Below, piece by piece: positions 25,013-33,295 of a stretch of DNA of 43,258 nt. The notes beneath the pieces are model-generated. The model had not been told where the DNA came from and made no database searches. It saw nothing but the letters and a program-made list of their open reading frames with translations. Position 1 is the stretch's first letter, and the number at the start of each line of letters is the position of its first letter. The translations under genes and the position numbers were made by a program. The DNA lies in assembly GCA_014872815.1 (NCBI GenBank), contig WKFK01000007.1, forward strand, positions 1-43,258. The letters are read 5' to 3'. The stretch is from Paracoccaceae bacterium. Lineage in GTDB: Bacteria > Pseudomonadota > Alphaproteobacteria > Rhodobacterales > Rhodobacteraceae.

Positions 25013-26023
25013 ATGACCAAAATCGCAATCAATGGCCTTGGCCGTATCGGTAAACTCATCCTGCGCAGCTTCTTTGACCTTGGTCTGGACGCCGACATTG
25101 TCCTGCTCAACGACCCCGTAGGCGATGCGGAGCTGCACGCGCATCTCTTGGAGTTTGACACCGTGCACGGCCGCTGGCGGGCCGACTTCGCCTTCGATGA
25201 GGACAGCATCACTGTCGACGGACACAACATGCGCAAAACCGCCGCGTGGAAGATCGAAGACCTGCCGCTTGAGGAGCTGGGTGTCGATCTGGTGGTGGAC
25301 TGCACCGGCGTGTTCAAATCCAATGAGAAGCTGCAACCTTACTTCGATGCCGGCGTGAAAAAGGTCGTGGTCTCAGCACCGGTGAAGGAAGACGACGTTG
25401 CCAACATCGTCTACGGCGTCAACAGCGACACCTACGATGCGGAGGTGCACAAAGTCATCACAGCAGCCTCCTGTACCACCAACTGCATTGCGCCCGTGGT
25501 GAAAGTTATTCGCGAGAAACTTGGCATTGAGCAGGCCAGCTTTACCACGATCCATGATGTGACCAACACGCAGGTGATTGTGGACAAGGCTCACAAAGAC
25601 CCCCGTCGCGCGCGGTCTGCCCTCAACAGCCTGATCCCAACCACCACCGGCTCTGCCAAAGCGATCATCCAGATTTTCCCCGACATGGCTGGTAAAATCG
25701 ACGGCACCGCCGTGCGTGTGCCGCTGCTCAATGCCTCGCTGACGGACATCGTCTTTGACGTCAGTCGCGACACCTCTGTGGAGGAAGTGAACAGCTTCTT
25801 CGCCGAAGCCGCCGCTGGCGAGCTTGAGGGCATTCTTGGCTACGAAACCCGCCCACTGGTGAGCTGTGATTTCACCAATGATGATCGCTCCACCATCGTC
25901 GATGCGCTCTCCACCCGCGTGATCAACGGCAAACACGTGAAAATCTATGCGTGGTATGACAACGAGTGGGGCTATGCCTTCCGTCTCGCGGATGTGACCC
26001 GCATGGTGCTCGCCAGCCTCTAA
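25013..26023 (+). CDS. Glyceraldehyde-3-phosphate dehydrogenase of the ars operon (ArsJ partner)
   Basis: A 336-residue GAPDH. Seen: NAD motif INGLGRIGK (6-14), catalytic Cys154 in AASCTTNC and His181 in TTIHDVTNTQ, NSLIPTTTGSAKA, and the C-terminal WYDNEWGYAFRL. All catalytic residues are intact. With arsenate in place of phosphate such an enzyme makes 1-arseno-3-phosphoglycerate, which ArsJ exports; the position between acr3 and arsJ marks it as the arsenic-dedicated copy and not the housekeeping one. The start has TTGAGGA eight bases upstream. Confidence 0.93.
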   Translation: MTKIAINGLGRIGKLILRSFFDLGLDADIVLLNDPVGDAELHAHLLEFDTVHGRWRADFAFDEDSITVDGHNMRKTAAWKIEDLPLEELGVDLVVDCTGVFKSNEKLQPYFDAGVKKVVVSAPVKEDDVANIVYGVNSDTYDAEVHKVITAASCTTNCIAPVVKVIREKLGIEQASFTTIHDVTNTQVIVDKAHKDPRRARSALNSLIPTTTGSAKAIIQIFPDMAGKIDGTAVRVPLLNASLTDIVFDVSRDTSVEEVNSFFAEAAAGELEGILGYETRPLVSCDFTNDDRSTIVDALSTRVINGKHVKIYAWYDNEWGYAFRLADVTRMVLASL

Positions 26024-26029
26024 CCCTTT

Positions 26030-26137
26030 GGCTCGTGCCTTGGGCACGGGCCGCGCTAGGCTCTCCCCGTCGCGCCGAAGGCGCGCCACAACGAAACTGT
26101 AGGGCGCTTCGCTTCCTCCCGAGGTCGGACGCGCCCC
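26030..26137. repeat. Palindromic intergenic repeat, family 2, copy D (divergent)
   Basis: Begins with hairpin GGCTCGTGCC/GGGCACGGGCC, has an inserted CGCGCC/GGCGCG hairpin in the middle, and ends in TCGCTTCCTCCCGAGGTCGG, nearly the same as the end of copy A. It fills the gap between GAPDH and arsJ. Confidence 0.6.
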
Positions 26138-26149
26138 TAAGTGATCTTG

Positions 26150-27406
26150 ATGACCAACGCCCAAACCAAGAAACCAGACGGCCTCGCCGCCTATATCACC
26201 GTCACCGCCGCCTATTGGGCCTTTATGCTCACCGACGGCGCGCTGCGCATGCTGGTGCTCTTGCACTTCAACGGTCTGGGCTTCTCTCCAATCCAATTGG
26301 CCTACCTGTTCCTGCTCTACGAGGTCATGGGCATCGTCACCAACCTCTCCGCAGGCTGGATCGCCGCGCGCTTCGGTCTGACCTCCACGCTCTACGCGGG
26401 CCTCACCATCCAAATCCTTGCACTCATCGCCTTGGCGCAACTTGATCCCGCTTGGGGTGTCACCGCCTCGGTGGTCTTTGTGATGTGCGTGCAGGGCGCT
26501 TCCGGCGTGGCCAAAGACCTCTCCAAGATGTCGTCTAAGTCCGCGGTAAAACTGCTCGCGCCGAAGGAGGACGGGGGGCTCTTCCGCTGGGTGGCCTTGC
26601 TGACCGGCTCCAAAAACGCCGTGAAAGGCTGCGGCTTCTTCTTGGGCGCGGCGCTGCTGGCCATCTGGGGCTTTCAGGCCTCTGTCTGGGGCATGGCGCT
26701 CATCCTCGCGGTGATCCTCGCCGGCGTGGTGATCTTCATGCCCTCTGGCCTGCCACAAGGTTCCAAGAAGGCGAAGTTCTCTCAGGTCTTCTCCAAAGAC
26801 AAAAACGTCAACCGGCTCTCACTGGCCCGCATGTTCCTCTTCGGCGCGCGCGACGTCTGGTTTGTGGTCGGCATCCCGGTTTACTTCAACGCGGTTCTCT
26901 CAGACGGCACAGCCGAGGGCCGCCGCGAGGCCTTCTTCATCATCGGCATCTTCATGGCGGTTTGGATCATCCTGTATGGCGCTGTCCAAGGCAACGCCCC
27001 GCGCATCCTGAAAGCCGCCAACGCCACCACCGACGAGGTGGTGCAGAAAGCCATCAACTGGGTCGGCTACCTAGCCCTGATCCCGCTGGCGCTCACCGCC
27101 GCTGTGCTGTTGCTCGACACCTCCAACGCGCTCACCGCCATCCTAATCTTGGGCTTGCTGATTTTCGGCTTTGTCTTCGCAGTGAACTCTTCGGTGCACA
27201 GCTACCTGATCCTCGCCTTCACCTCGGACGAGCGCGTCACCATGGATGTGGGCTTCTACTACATGTCCAACGCCGCAGGCCGCCTGCTTGGCACGCTGCT
27301 CTCAGGTCTCAGCTATCAGATTGGTGGCTTGTGGCTCTGCTTGTTCACCGCAGCGATCATGTCCGCGCTCAGTTGGCTGGCGGCAAGACGGCTGCGACAG
27401 GGCTAA
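26150..27406 (+). CDS. arsJ: ArsJ, organoarsenical efflux permease (MFS)
   Basis: A 418-residue major-facilitator protein with about twelve helices. The opening AAYITVTAAYWAFMLTDGALRMLVLLHFN and the loop GASGVAKDLSKMSSKSAVKLLAPKEDGGLFRWVALLTGSKNAVKG are characteristic of ArsJ. It exports 1-arseno-3-phosphoglycerate made by the adjacent GAPDH; the product then breaks down to arsenate outside. The ATG at 26150 is chosen over a GTG three codons earlier; neither has a clear ribosome-binding site. It ends 7 bases from the convergent cyclase gene. Confidence 0.93.
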   Translation: MTNAQTKKPDGLAAYITVTAAYWAFMLTDGALRMLVLLHFNGLGFSPIQLAYLFLLYEVMGIVTNLSAGWIAARFGLTSTLYAGLTIQILALIALAQLDPAWGVTASVVFVMCVQGASGVAKDLSKMSSKSAVKLLAPKEDGGLFRWVALLTGSKNAVKGCGFFLGAALLAIWGFQASVWGMALILAVILAGVVIFMPSGLPQGSKKAKFSQVFSKDKNVNRLSLARMFLFGARDVWFVVGIPVYFNAVLSDGTAEGRREAFFIIGIFMAVWIILYGAVQGNAPRILKAANATTDEVVQKAINWVGYLALIPLALTAAVLLLDTSNALTAILILGLLIFGFVFAVNSSVHSYLILAFTSDERVTMDVGFYYMSNAAGRLLGTLLSGLSYQIGGLWLCLFTAAIMSALSWLAARRLRQG

Positions 27407-27413
27407 CCCTAAC

Positions 27414-29072
27414 TCAAACCGGCTCCGCCTCCGGGTGCAGCGCGTCGTTCAACCACGCCAACTCCTCCGGCAATGCCAAACGGTTGATCGCAACCGACGG
27501 CGCCTTGGGCAGGTCCGCCGCCGCCGCCCGCGCCGCCTTGAGACCCGCTGCATCGCCCGCCTTCTGACAGGCCAAAGCCTTGAGCAACTGAATGCCGCGA
27601 CCCATCGGACTCAAATCCGCCGCCTCCAGTGCGGCCAGATGTGCCGCTTCCGGATGCCCCGCACCAAGCAAAATCCGCGCATTGCAACACAGGCGGTTGA
27701 CCCGGAACGGATCGCTGCTGCCCATCTCTTCATAGACACTCAGCGCATCCAGCGCGCCTTCGTAATTGCCCTCCAGAAACGCTTTCTGGGCAATCAGATC
27801 GACAATGCCAATGAAGTTCGGATTGATCTCACGCGACCGCGCAATGTCAGATGCTGCGCCCTGCAAATCTCCCAGAACTTTCAACCGGTACGCCCCGCGT
27901 GCCCAGAACACAAAGTCACTGGTCGGGCATTCCGCCACCGCCACATCGAGGTCTTTGCCCATCTGTGTCAGCACTTCGGACTCCAGCTGTGAAAACTTCA
28001 CAGCACTCAGGTTCAACCGGCTCTGCGCCCGCATCGCCAGCGACATGCCGTCCCCGGGGCTCAGCAAGACCGCCCGGTCCAGCGCCGCCAGCCCTTCTTC
28101 CCAGCTTGGAATGGTCTGTTTGAAAAACTTCGACGCCGCCCGTGCGCGCAGCTCCGACACGCTTAACTGGTTCAGGCTCAGATGCGCCAACCGGTCGCCA
28201 TCCCGCTGAATGGTCTGCAGACGCACATCGCCTTCAAGCCGTGGCATCAGCCCGTCGACAAAGGCAAAGGGATCACTCGGATCGCCTTCATAGGTGCCAG
28301 TCCACAGCGTCTGCATCTCCTCGCGCAGGATCAACGACATGGTGAACCGCGCTCGCGTGCCAGCAACCCGCAGCCGTCCGCGGATCAGAAAGTCTGGCGG
28401 CGTCACCTCAAGGTTTTCTGTGTCAATCGTACTGACGCCGGTGCGTTTGTGGGACAGCTGCACCAACCCGTCATGCAGGTCATCGGCAATCGCGGCAGTG
28501 TCCGGCGTGTCCGGCGCCGCCACAAAGGGCTCAAACCCCACCGACGGCAAGGCGCCCTTGTCCGGCGCGGTGGTCAGGTTCGCAGGCCGCCACTGATACA
28601 GGCGGATCGGCTTGGCGATGTTTTTGAGATTGAACACACCCACGTCTTTGAGCTCTCCCTGCCGCTCACTGGACAGCGCTTGAAACAGGTCTTCGCTGAA
28701 CATCGCCCCACCGGGAGGTGCTTCGGTCTCAATCCGCTGGGCAATGTTCACCCCATTGCCGTAGAAATCGGCCTCGTCCTCAACAATCTCACCGATGTGA
28801 CAGCCAATGCGCAGCTTGATCACTTCATGCTCCGCCAGGCTGCTCTGCACCTCTTCGGCACAATCGAGCGCCTCTTCCACGCTGGGAAAGGCCAGAATCC
28901 AACCGTCGCCCATGCGTTTGAGCACCTCACCGCCATGGTCTTTGGCGACAGGTTCCAGATGTGTCTTGCGCAGCTCTTGCACAGAGGCCACGGCCAGCGC
29001 TTCGTTCTCGCCCATGAGGGCCGAATACCCTACCAAATCCGCACACATCAAAGTGGTCAATCGCCGACGCAT
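27414..29072 (-). CDS. Class III adenylate/guanylate cyclase with TPR-like C-terminus
   Basis: A 552-residue soluble protein. Residues 1-175 are a class III cyclase domain: metal Asp12 in MCADLVGYSALM, metal Asp56 in RMGDGWILAF and NGVNIAQRIE (Asn109, Arg113) for transition-state binding. The position usually Asp in the GDGVN motif, tied to base recognition, is Asn106 here. A middle segment around 180-320 resembles the TolB-like/FlgO-type region of such proteins, and 330-540 is helical with TPR-type repeats (ALDRAVLLSPGDGMSLAMRAQSRL, DIARSREINPNF). The ATG at 29072 has AGGGAAG eight bases upstream. Probably makes cAMP or another cyclic nucleotide. Confidence 0.88.
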   Translation of the reverse strand: MRRRLTTLMCADLVGYSALMGENEALAVASVQELRKTHLEPVAKDHGGEVLKRMGDGWILAFPSVEEALDCAEEVQSSLAEHEVIKLRIGCHIGEIVEDEADFYGNGVNIAQRIETEAPPGGAMFSEDLFQALSSERQGELKDVGVFNLKNIAKPIRLYQWRPANLTTAPDKGALPSVGFEPFVAAPDTPDTAAIADDLHDGLVQLSHKRTGVSTIDTENLEVTPPDFLIRGRLRVAGTRARFTMSLILREEMQTLWTGTYEGDPSDPFAFVDGLMPRLEGDVRLQTIQRDGDRLAHLSLNQLSVSELRARAASKFFKQTIPSWEEGLAALDRAVLLSPGDGMSLAMRAQSRLNLSAVKFSQLESEVLTQMGKDLDVAVAECPTSDFVFWARGAYRLKVLGDLQGAASDIARSREINPNFIGIVDLIAQKAFLEGNYEGALDALSVYEEMGSSDPFRVNRLCCNARILLGAGHPEAAHLAALEAADLSPMGRGIQLLKALACQKAGDAAGLKAARAAAADLPKAPSVAINRLALPEELAWLNDALHPEAEPV

Positions 29073-29307
29073 GACTGTCTTCCCTGACAATAAAGGGGCG
29101 CGTGTTGTTGATCCCGCGCGTGCCCCAACCCTGGCCCAGAATCTTGGGGCAGAGAAGCGCGTTATCAAGGGGGATGCCCGGAAATTCCGAGCAAGGCTCC
29201 CGCACAAAGCCTGTGCGGGACGGCGTCTTTAGAGGCCGCGAAGGGCAAAGGCCAGCGGTTTTGTGGTCACAAGTTTGTGGGGGAGGGGGCGACGTTGGTT
29301 GTCTTAC

Positions 29308-29386
29308 GGCTCGGCACCGCCGAGCCGCGCCTGACCCTCCCCACGGGAGGGCGCACCCGCTTCCTCCCAGGGGCAGGCGCAGCTCT
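29308..29386. repeat. Palindromic intergenic repeat, family 2, copy B
   Basis: Hairpin GGCTCGGC/GCCGAGCC (8 bp perfect, 3-base loop), then GCGCCTGACCCTCCCC, internal hairpin CCCTCCCCACGGGAGGG, and CTCCCAGGGGCAGGCGC. Same block order as copies A and C. Confidence 0.75.
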
Positions 29387-29542
29387 CCATTAAGGCTCGG
29401 TCAAAGGTTCTGACGGATCAGGTAGGAGCCGGGTCGCACCCCACTGCCGACAAGGTCTTGCGCAGCAAGATCCCGAGAGGGATACCGCCAAGATTGTTGT
29501 GAGTTAAACCGCCTACCTTCAAACCGTCGCGCGCAGCGTGAC

Positions 29543-29669
29543 GGATCGCGCCCGACCCCGCCCCCCAGGGCGGGTGCGATTTTTTAACGTCTGCGCCAGA
29601 CGGAACGTGTGGAATGCGTGGACAAAGACGTGCCAAACGGAGAGCCGCCCTCGGTGTCGGGTGCGATCC
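29543..29669 (+). repeat. Palindrome-ended repeat element, copy E1 (127 bp)
   Basis: It begins GGATCGCGCCCGACCCC and ends GTGTCGGGTGCGATCC, near-perfect terminal inverted repeats. The interior (GCGGGTGCGATTTT, GCGCCAGACGG, CGGAGAGCCGCCCTCGG) matches the reverse strand of E2 at 33105-33258 block by block. Short length, terminal inverted repeats and no coding capacity resemble a MITE. Confidence 0.75.
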
Positions 29670-29703
29670 TCTGTTGCAGCTAACCGTCAATGGAAACCAC
29701 ACA

Positions 29704-29779
29704 GCTCGGCCCCGCCGAGCAGCGCCCGACCCTCCCCCCAGGAGGGCGCTTTGCACCCACCTAGGGTCAGGCGCTGCTC
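29704..29779. repeat. Palindromic intergenic repeat, family 2, copy C
   Basis: Best preserved copy: hairpin GCTCGGC/GCCGAGC, then GAGCAGCGCCCGACCCT whose reverse complement, with one mismatch, ends the unit (AGGGTCAGGCGCTGCTC). An inner CCCTCC/GGAGGG hairpin sits between. It ends 14 bases from the stop codon of the gene at 29793. Confidence 0.8.
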
Positions 29780-29792
29780 TCTCGATCTTCTC

Positions 29793-31115
29793 TCAAACGT
29801 CGATGCTGGATGGCAGCGACGGCTGAGCGGGAGGGACAGTTTCCGCGTTCGAGCGCAACAACTCTGTCACGTAGGTGCGGAAGTTTTCCAACGTCAAATC
29901 GCTTGGAGTCACGCCAAAGAAATAGCCCACACTCATAGCCGCGCCGCTCCAGAACAGCGGGCTGCCAATCGTTTTTCCAAAAGACTTCGCAGCCTCTTGG
30001 GAAATGAGCCCCTTCAATTCCTTGCTTTTAGCAACGGCCACTTCCTTTTCTAACTCGGCCACGCGGGCATGCAACTTTGAAATCTCGTCGGCAAGCTGGG
30101 GCTCTTTCTCTTCTTTGCTGGTCCGGCTCCTAATCACGCGCGCGATGGCTTTGAAATGCCGCGGTAGCGCTTCAAGGTGTTTCAAATCCTCCGGCAAACA
30201 GTTCGCCGGAGCCTCGTGCAAGTAATCTGAAATCGCCCTCTCAATCATCTCCGCGCCGTTCAATGCGGTTGCTTCAGATAGCATTGGATTTTTCAGAAGG
30301 TGCTCAACGTGCTTTCGCAGGGCGTTTTCTTCCAAGGGCGTCGTACCAAACAGTGTTCGTTCAATGTCCCGAATGGCCTCTGCAACGGCCCCAGCTCCTT
30401 GCTGCCAAATAGAGTCATGGATTAGGGCAACGCGTCTCTGAAATTCCCAATCCATTGGGATATTTGAGAAGAAAGAACTGTGCCACTCTTCCCAAAAATC
30501 CCAAACCCAAGAATAATCAGTTCTTTCCCTAAGCTCGCCCCAAAAGTTCGGAACTGGTGTTGATTCCATTTCACTTTGCAAAAAATTCCGTTCAGCTTCA
30601 CTAAAGAAGTCTGGTTGCACGACGTGAGTGTTTTGGTTGCGTTTTTTTACGATCTCTTCCGTGTAACCGAATGTAAACGCGTCGAACGCGTCCAGGATCA
30701 ACTCCAGCTTCAAAACTGGATTTTTCGCATACTGCGCTTCAAGGGCAAGCCGCAAAATAGCGAAACATGGAACAGTCATTGCCTCTGGCAAAAACCTCCT
30801 AGCGGCATCCAACTGCGCAGGTGAAATCGCATTTGATAGCCGCGCGCTGACAAGGACTGTCAGAGTCGCTCGTAGGGCCGGAAGTGCAAGCGCCTCGGCC
30901 TCTTCTACCGCCTTTTGGGCTTCATTGCCTTCAAAATCAGAGAAATACTCATCCAGAAATGGCACGGCCTGCAGAGCTGCTGCTGCAGTCAAATGACGGA
31001 TCACGTCATCTGTGCTGTGTTCACTTTTTTCAAGATGTTCAACTCTACCCCCAATTTCCCAACAAACCTGCAAATAACCCGCCCCGCACCCTACAGCGCT
31101 GCTTGACCAACGCAA
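29793..31115 (-). CDS. Unrecognised accessory protein with coiled coil and C-terminal membrane helix
   Basis: I do not recognise this 440-residue protein. Most of it is predicted helical and Trp/Phe-rich ([19 protein letters not shown] near 200). Residues about 335-367 look like a coiled coil ([19 protein letters not shown]), and about 386-403 like one membrane helix ([16 protein letters not shown]). Base composition is clearly lower in GC than lepA beside it, suggesting later acquisition. The start is uncertain: a TTG at 31115 after AGGGGG gives the longest form, and a GTG at 31004 is an alternative that removes 37 unconvincing residues. It is divergent from lepA with only 23 bases between starts, and ends against repeat copy C. 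Confidence 0.7.
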   Translation of the reverse strand: MRWSSSAVGCGAGYLQVCWEIGGRVEHLEKSEHSTDDVIRHLTAAAALQAVPFLDEYFSDFEGNEAQKAVEEAEALALPALRATLTVLVSARLSNAISPAQLDAARRFLPEAMTVPCFAILRLALEAQYAKNPVLKLELILDAFDAFTFGYTEEIVKKRNQNTHVVQPDFFSEAERNFLQSEMESTPVPNFWGELRERTDYSWVWDFWEEWHSSFFSNIPMDWEFQRRVALIHDSIWQQGAGAVAEAIRDIERTLFGTTPLEENALRKHVEHLLKNPMLSEATALNGAEMIERAISDYLHEAPANCLPEDLKHLEALPRHFKAIARVIRSRTSKEEKEPQLADEISKLHARVAELEKEVAVAKSKELKGLISQEAAKSFGKTIGSPLFWSGAAMSVGYFFGVTPSDLTLENFRTYVTELLRSNAETVPPAQPSLPSSIDV

Positions 31116-31138
31116 GATTCCCCCTCATATCCCGCAGC

Positions 31139-32941
31139 ATGAGCACCGATCTGTCCAAAATCCGCAATTTCTCCATCGTGGCCCACATTGACCACGGTAA
31201 ATCCACCCTTGCTGACCGCCTCATCCAAGAGACGGGCACGGTGGAAGATCGTGACATGAAGGAACAGCTGCTCGACAGCATGGACATCGAGCGCGAGCGT
31301 GGCATCACCATCAAAGCCAACACCGTGCGCATCGACTACAAGGCCGATGACGGCGAGACCTATGTCTTGAACCTCATCGACACCCCCGGTCACGTCGACT
31401 TTGCCTACGAAGTCTCCCGCTCGATGAAAGCGGTCGAAGGCTCGCTCTTGGTGGTGGACAGCACCCAGGGTGTCGAAGCGCAGACGCTTGCCAACGTCTA
31501 TCAGGCGATTGAGGCTGACCACGAGTTGGTGCCTGTGCTCAACAAGATCGACCTGCCAGCCTCCGATTGTGACCGCGTCGCGGAACAGATCGAAGACGTC
31601 ATCGGCATCGACGCCACCGGCGCCATTCAGGTCTCCGCCAAAACCGGCGTCGGCATCCGCGAAACGCTCGAAGCCATCGTGAAAGAACTCCCCGCGCCCG
31701 AAGGCAACATCGACGCGCCGCTCAAGGCGATGCTGGTGGACAGCTGGTATGACGCTTATCTGGGTGTGATCGTGCTGGTGCGGATCATGGACGGCACCCT
31801 GAAAAAGGGCCAGCGCGTGAAGTTCATGTCCAACGGCACGCTGCACAACGTCGACCGCGTCGGCGTCTTCCGCCCGGAAATGCAGATGGTCGACAGCCTC
31901 GGCCCTGGCGAAATCGGCTTCCTCACCGCCTCGATCAAACAGGTGCGTGACACCCGCGTGGGTGACACCATCACCAACGACCGCCACGGCACCGAAGAAG
32001 CGCTGCCGGGCTTTAAGCCTGCGCAACCGGTGGTCTTCTGTGGCCTCTTCCCGGTGGACAGTTCCGAATTCGAAGACCTGCGCGACGCCATCGACAAACT
32101 AGCGCTGAACGACGCGTCCTTTAGCTTCGAAATGGAAACCTCCGCCGCGCTGGGCTTTGGTTTCCGCTGCGGCTTCCTCGGCCTCTTGCACCTCGAAGTG
32201 ATCCGCGACCGGATCGAGCGCGAGTACAACATCGAGCTCATCACCACCGCGCCGTCGGTGATCTATCACGTCTACATGAAAGACGGCGAGATGATCGAGC
32301 TGCACAACCCCGCCGACATGCCCGACATGTCCAAGGTTGACCACCTTGAGGAGCCGCGCATCAAGGCCACCATCCTTGTGCCCGACGAATACCTTGGTGA
32401 CGTGCTGAAACTCTGCCAGGACCGCCGCGGCATCCAAGAAGACCTCACCTACGCCGGCACCCGCGCGATGGCGGTCTATGACCTGCCGCTCAACGAGGTG
32501 GTGTTTGACTTCTACGACCGCCTGAAATCGGTGACCAAAGGCTATGCCTCCTTTGACTACCAGATGACCGGCTACCGTGAAGACAACCTCGTGAAGATGT
32601 CCGTTCTGGTGAACGACGAGCCGGTCGACGCGCTCTCCATGATGGTGCACCGTGACCGCGCCGAAATGCGCGGCCGGGCGATGTGTGAAAAGCTCAAAAC
32701 CCTGATCCCGCGCCACATGTTCAAGATCCCGATCCAAGCCGCAATCGGCGGCAAGGTCATCGCGCGTGAGACGCTGTCAGCCCTGCGCAAAGACGTGACG
32801 GCCAAGTGTTACGGCGGCGACGCAACGCGAAAACGCAAGCTCTTGGATAAGCAGAAAGCCGGCAAGAAAAAGATGCGCCAGTTCGGGAAAGTCGACATCC
32901 CGCAAGAGGCATTTATTAGCGCCTTGAAAATGGACGACTAA
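31139..32941 (+). CDS. lepA: Elongation factor 4 (LepA), back-translocating GTPase
   Basis: A 600-residue translational GTPase, normal length. Seen: G1 AHIDHGKST, switch region [14 protein letters not shown]3 DTPGHVDF, G4 NKIDLP, then EF-G-like domains and the LepA-specific C-terminus with [31 protein letters not shown]. It acts on the ribosome, in initiation/biogenesis or in rescuing stalled translocation. The ATG at 31139 begins the conserved protein; no strong ribosome-binding site is visible. The frame stays open 255 bases upstream but that is antisense to the neighbour gene. The promoter must lie inside the neighbour's 5' end. Confidence 0.98.
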   Translation: MSTDLSKIRNFSIVAHIDHGKSTLADRLIQETGTVEDRDMKEQLLDSMDIERERGITIKANTVRIDYKADDGETYVLNLIDTPGHVDFAYEVSRSMKAVEGSLLVVDSTQGVEAQTLANVYQAIEADHELVPVLNKIDLPASDCDRVAEQIEDVIGIDATGAIQVSAKTGVGIRETLEAIVKELPAPEGNIDAPLKAMLVDSWYDAYLGVIVLVRIMDGTLKKGQRVKFMSNGTLHNVDRVGVFRPEMQMVDSLGPGEIGFLTASIKQVRDTRVGDTITNDRHGTEEALPGFKPAQPVVFCGLFPVDSSEFEDLRDAIDKLALNDASFSFEMETSAALGFGFRCGFLGLLHLEVIRDRIEREYNIELITTAPSVIYHVYMKDGEMIELHNPADMPDMSKVDHLEEPRIKATILVPDEYLGDVLKLCQDRRGIQEDLTYAGTRAMAVYDLPLNEVVFDFYDRLKSVTKGYASFDYQMTGYREDNLVKMSVLVNDEPVDALSMMVHRDRAEMRGRAMCEKLKTLIPRHMFKIPIQAAIGGKVIARETLSALRKDVTAKCYGGDATRKRKLLDKQKAGKKKMRQFGKVDIPQEAFISALKMDD

Positions 32942-33042
32942 AAGTCGGCCATTTTACAAGGCGAGCGGGCGGAAGTGTTTGGCGCAGCCATAACACGGGC
33001 CCGCCCCCTGACTTACGGCGCGATACGCCAACCCCAATCCCC

Positions 33043-33075
33043 AAAGGCCGCTCCATCAAGCGGCCTTTCTATTTT
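33043..33075 (+). terminator. lepA terminator
   Basis: A 10-bp perfect stem AAAGGCCGCT/AGCGGCCTTT with a 6-base loop is followed by CTATTTT, about 100 bases past the lepA stop. Confidence 0.9.
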
Positions 33076-33104
33076 CCAATCCGAGTCACATAGCCACACC
33101 GCAA

Positions 33105-33258
33105 GGATCGTGCCCGACCCCGAGGGCGGCTCTCCGCTTGGCATTTACCTATCCACACATCCCCCACGTCCCGTCTGGCGCGGATGTTGCAAAATCGCAC
33201 CCGCCGTCAAACCGAAGGTTTGCCTCCGGCAAAACGGGGGCGGGGTCGGGCGCGATCC
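33105..33258 (-). repeat. Palindrome-ended repeat element, copy E2 (154 bp)
   Basis: Inverted copy of E1. On the minus strand it starts GGATCGCGCCCGACCCC and ends GGGGTCGGGCACGATCC. It shares GGCGGGTGCGATTTT, CGCGCCAGACGG and GCGGAGAGCCGCCCTCGG with E1 and has about 27 extra bases in the first arm, themselves a hairpin (GCAAACC TTC GGTTTG). With 32942-33042, the lepA 3' region, and the lepA terminator it fills the 354-base gap to the next gene. Confidence 0.75.
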
Positions 33259-33295
33259 GGATCATAAGTGATCCAAAAATTGCGTTGCGCGCAAC

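Larger units (their letters stand above)
29073..29792. other. 720-base gap made mostly of palindromic repeats
   Basis: No supported gene. The gap holds family-2 repeat copy B (29308-29386), element E1 (29543-29669) and family-2 copy C (29704-29779). The stretch 29073-29307 carries only the cyclase 5' leader and unremarkable sequence, and 29400-29540 shows no structure I can name. Confidence 0.6.

Noticed and set aside
30884..31138. An 85-codon N-terminal extension of lepA
   Set aside because: LepA proteins begin close to the [18 protein letters not shown] segment; the extension is antisense to the neighbouring gene.
29543..33258. Composite transposon carrying lepA between E1 and E2
   Set aside because: No transposase is present and lepA is a core gene with normal composition; the two elements are more simply independent insertions of a small repeat.
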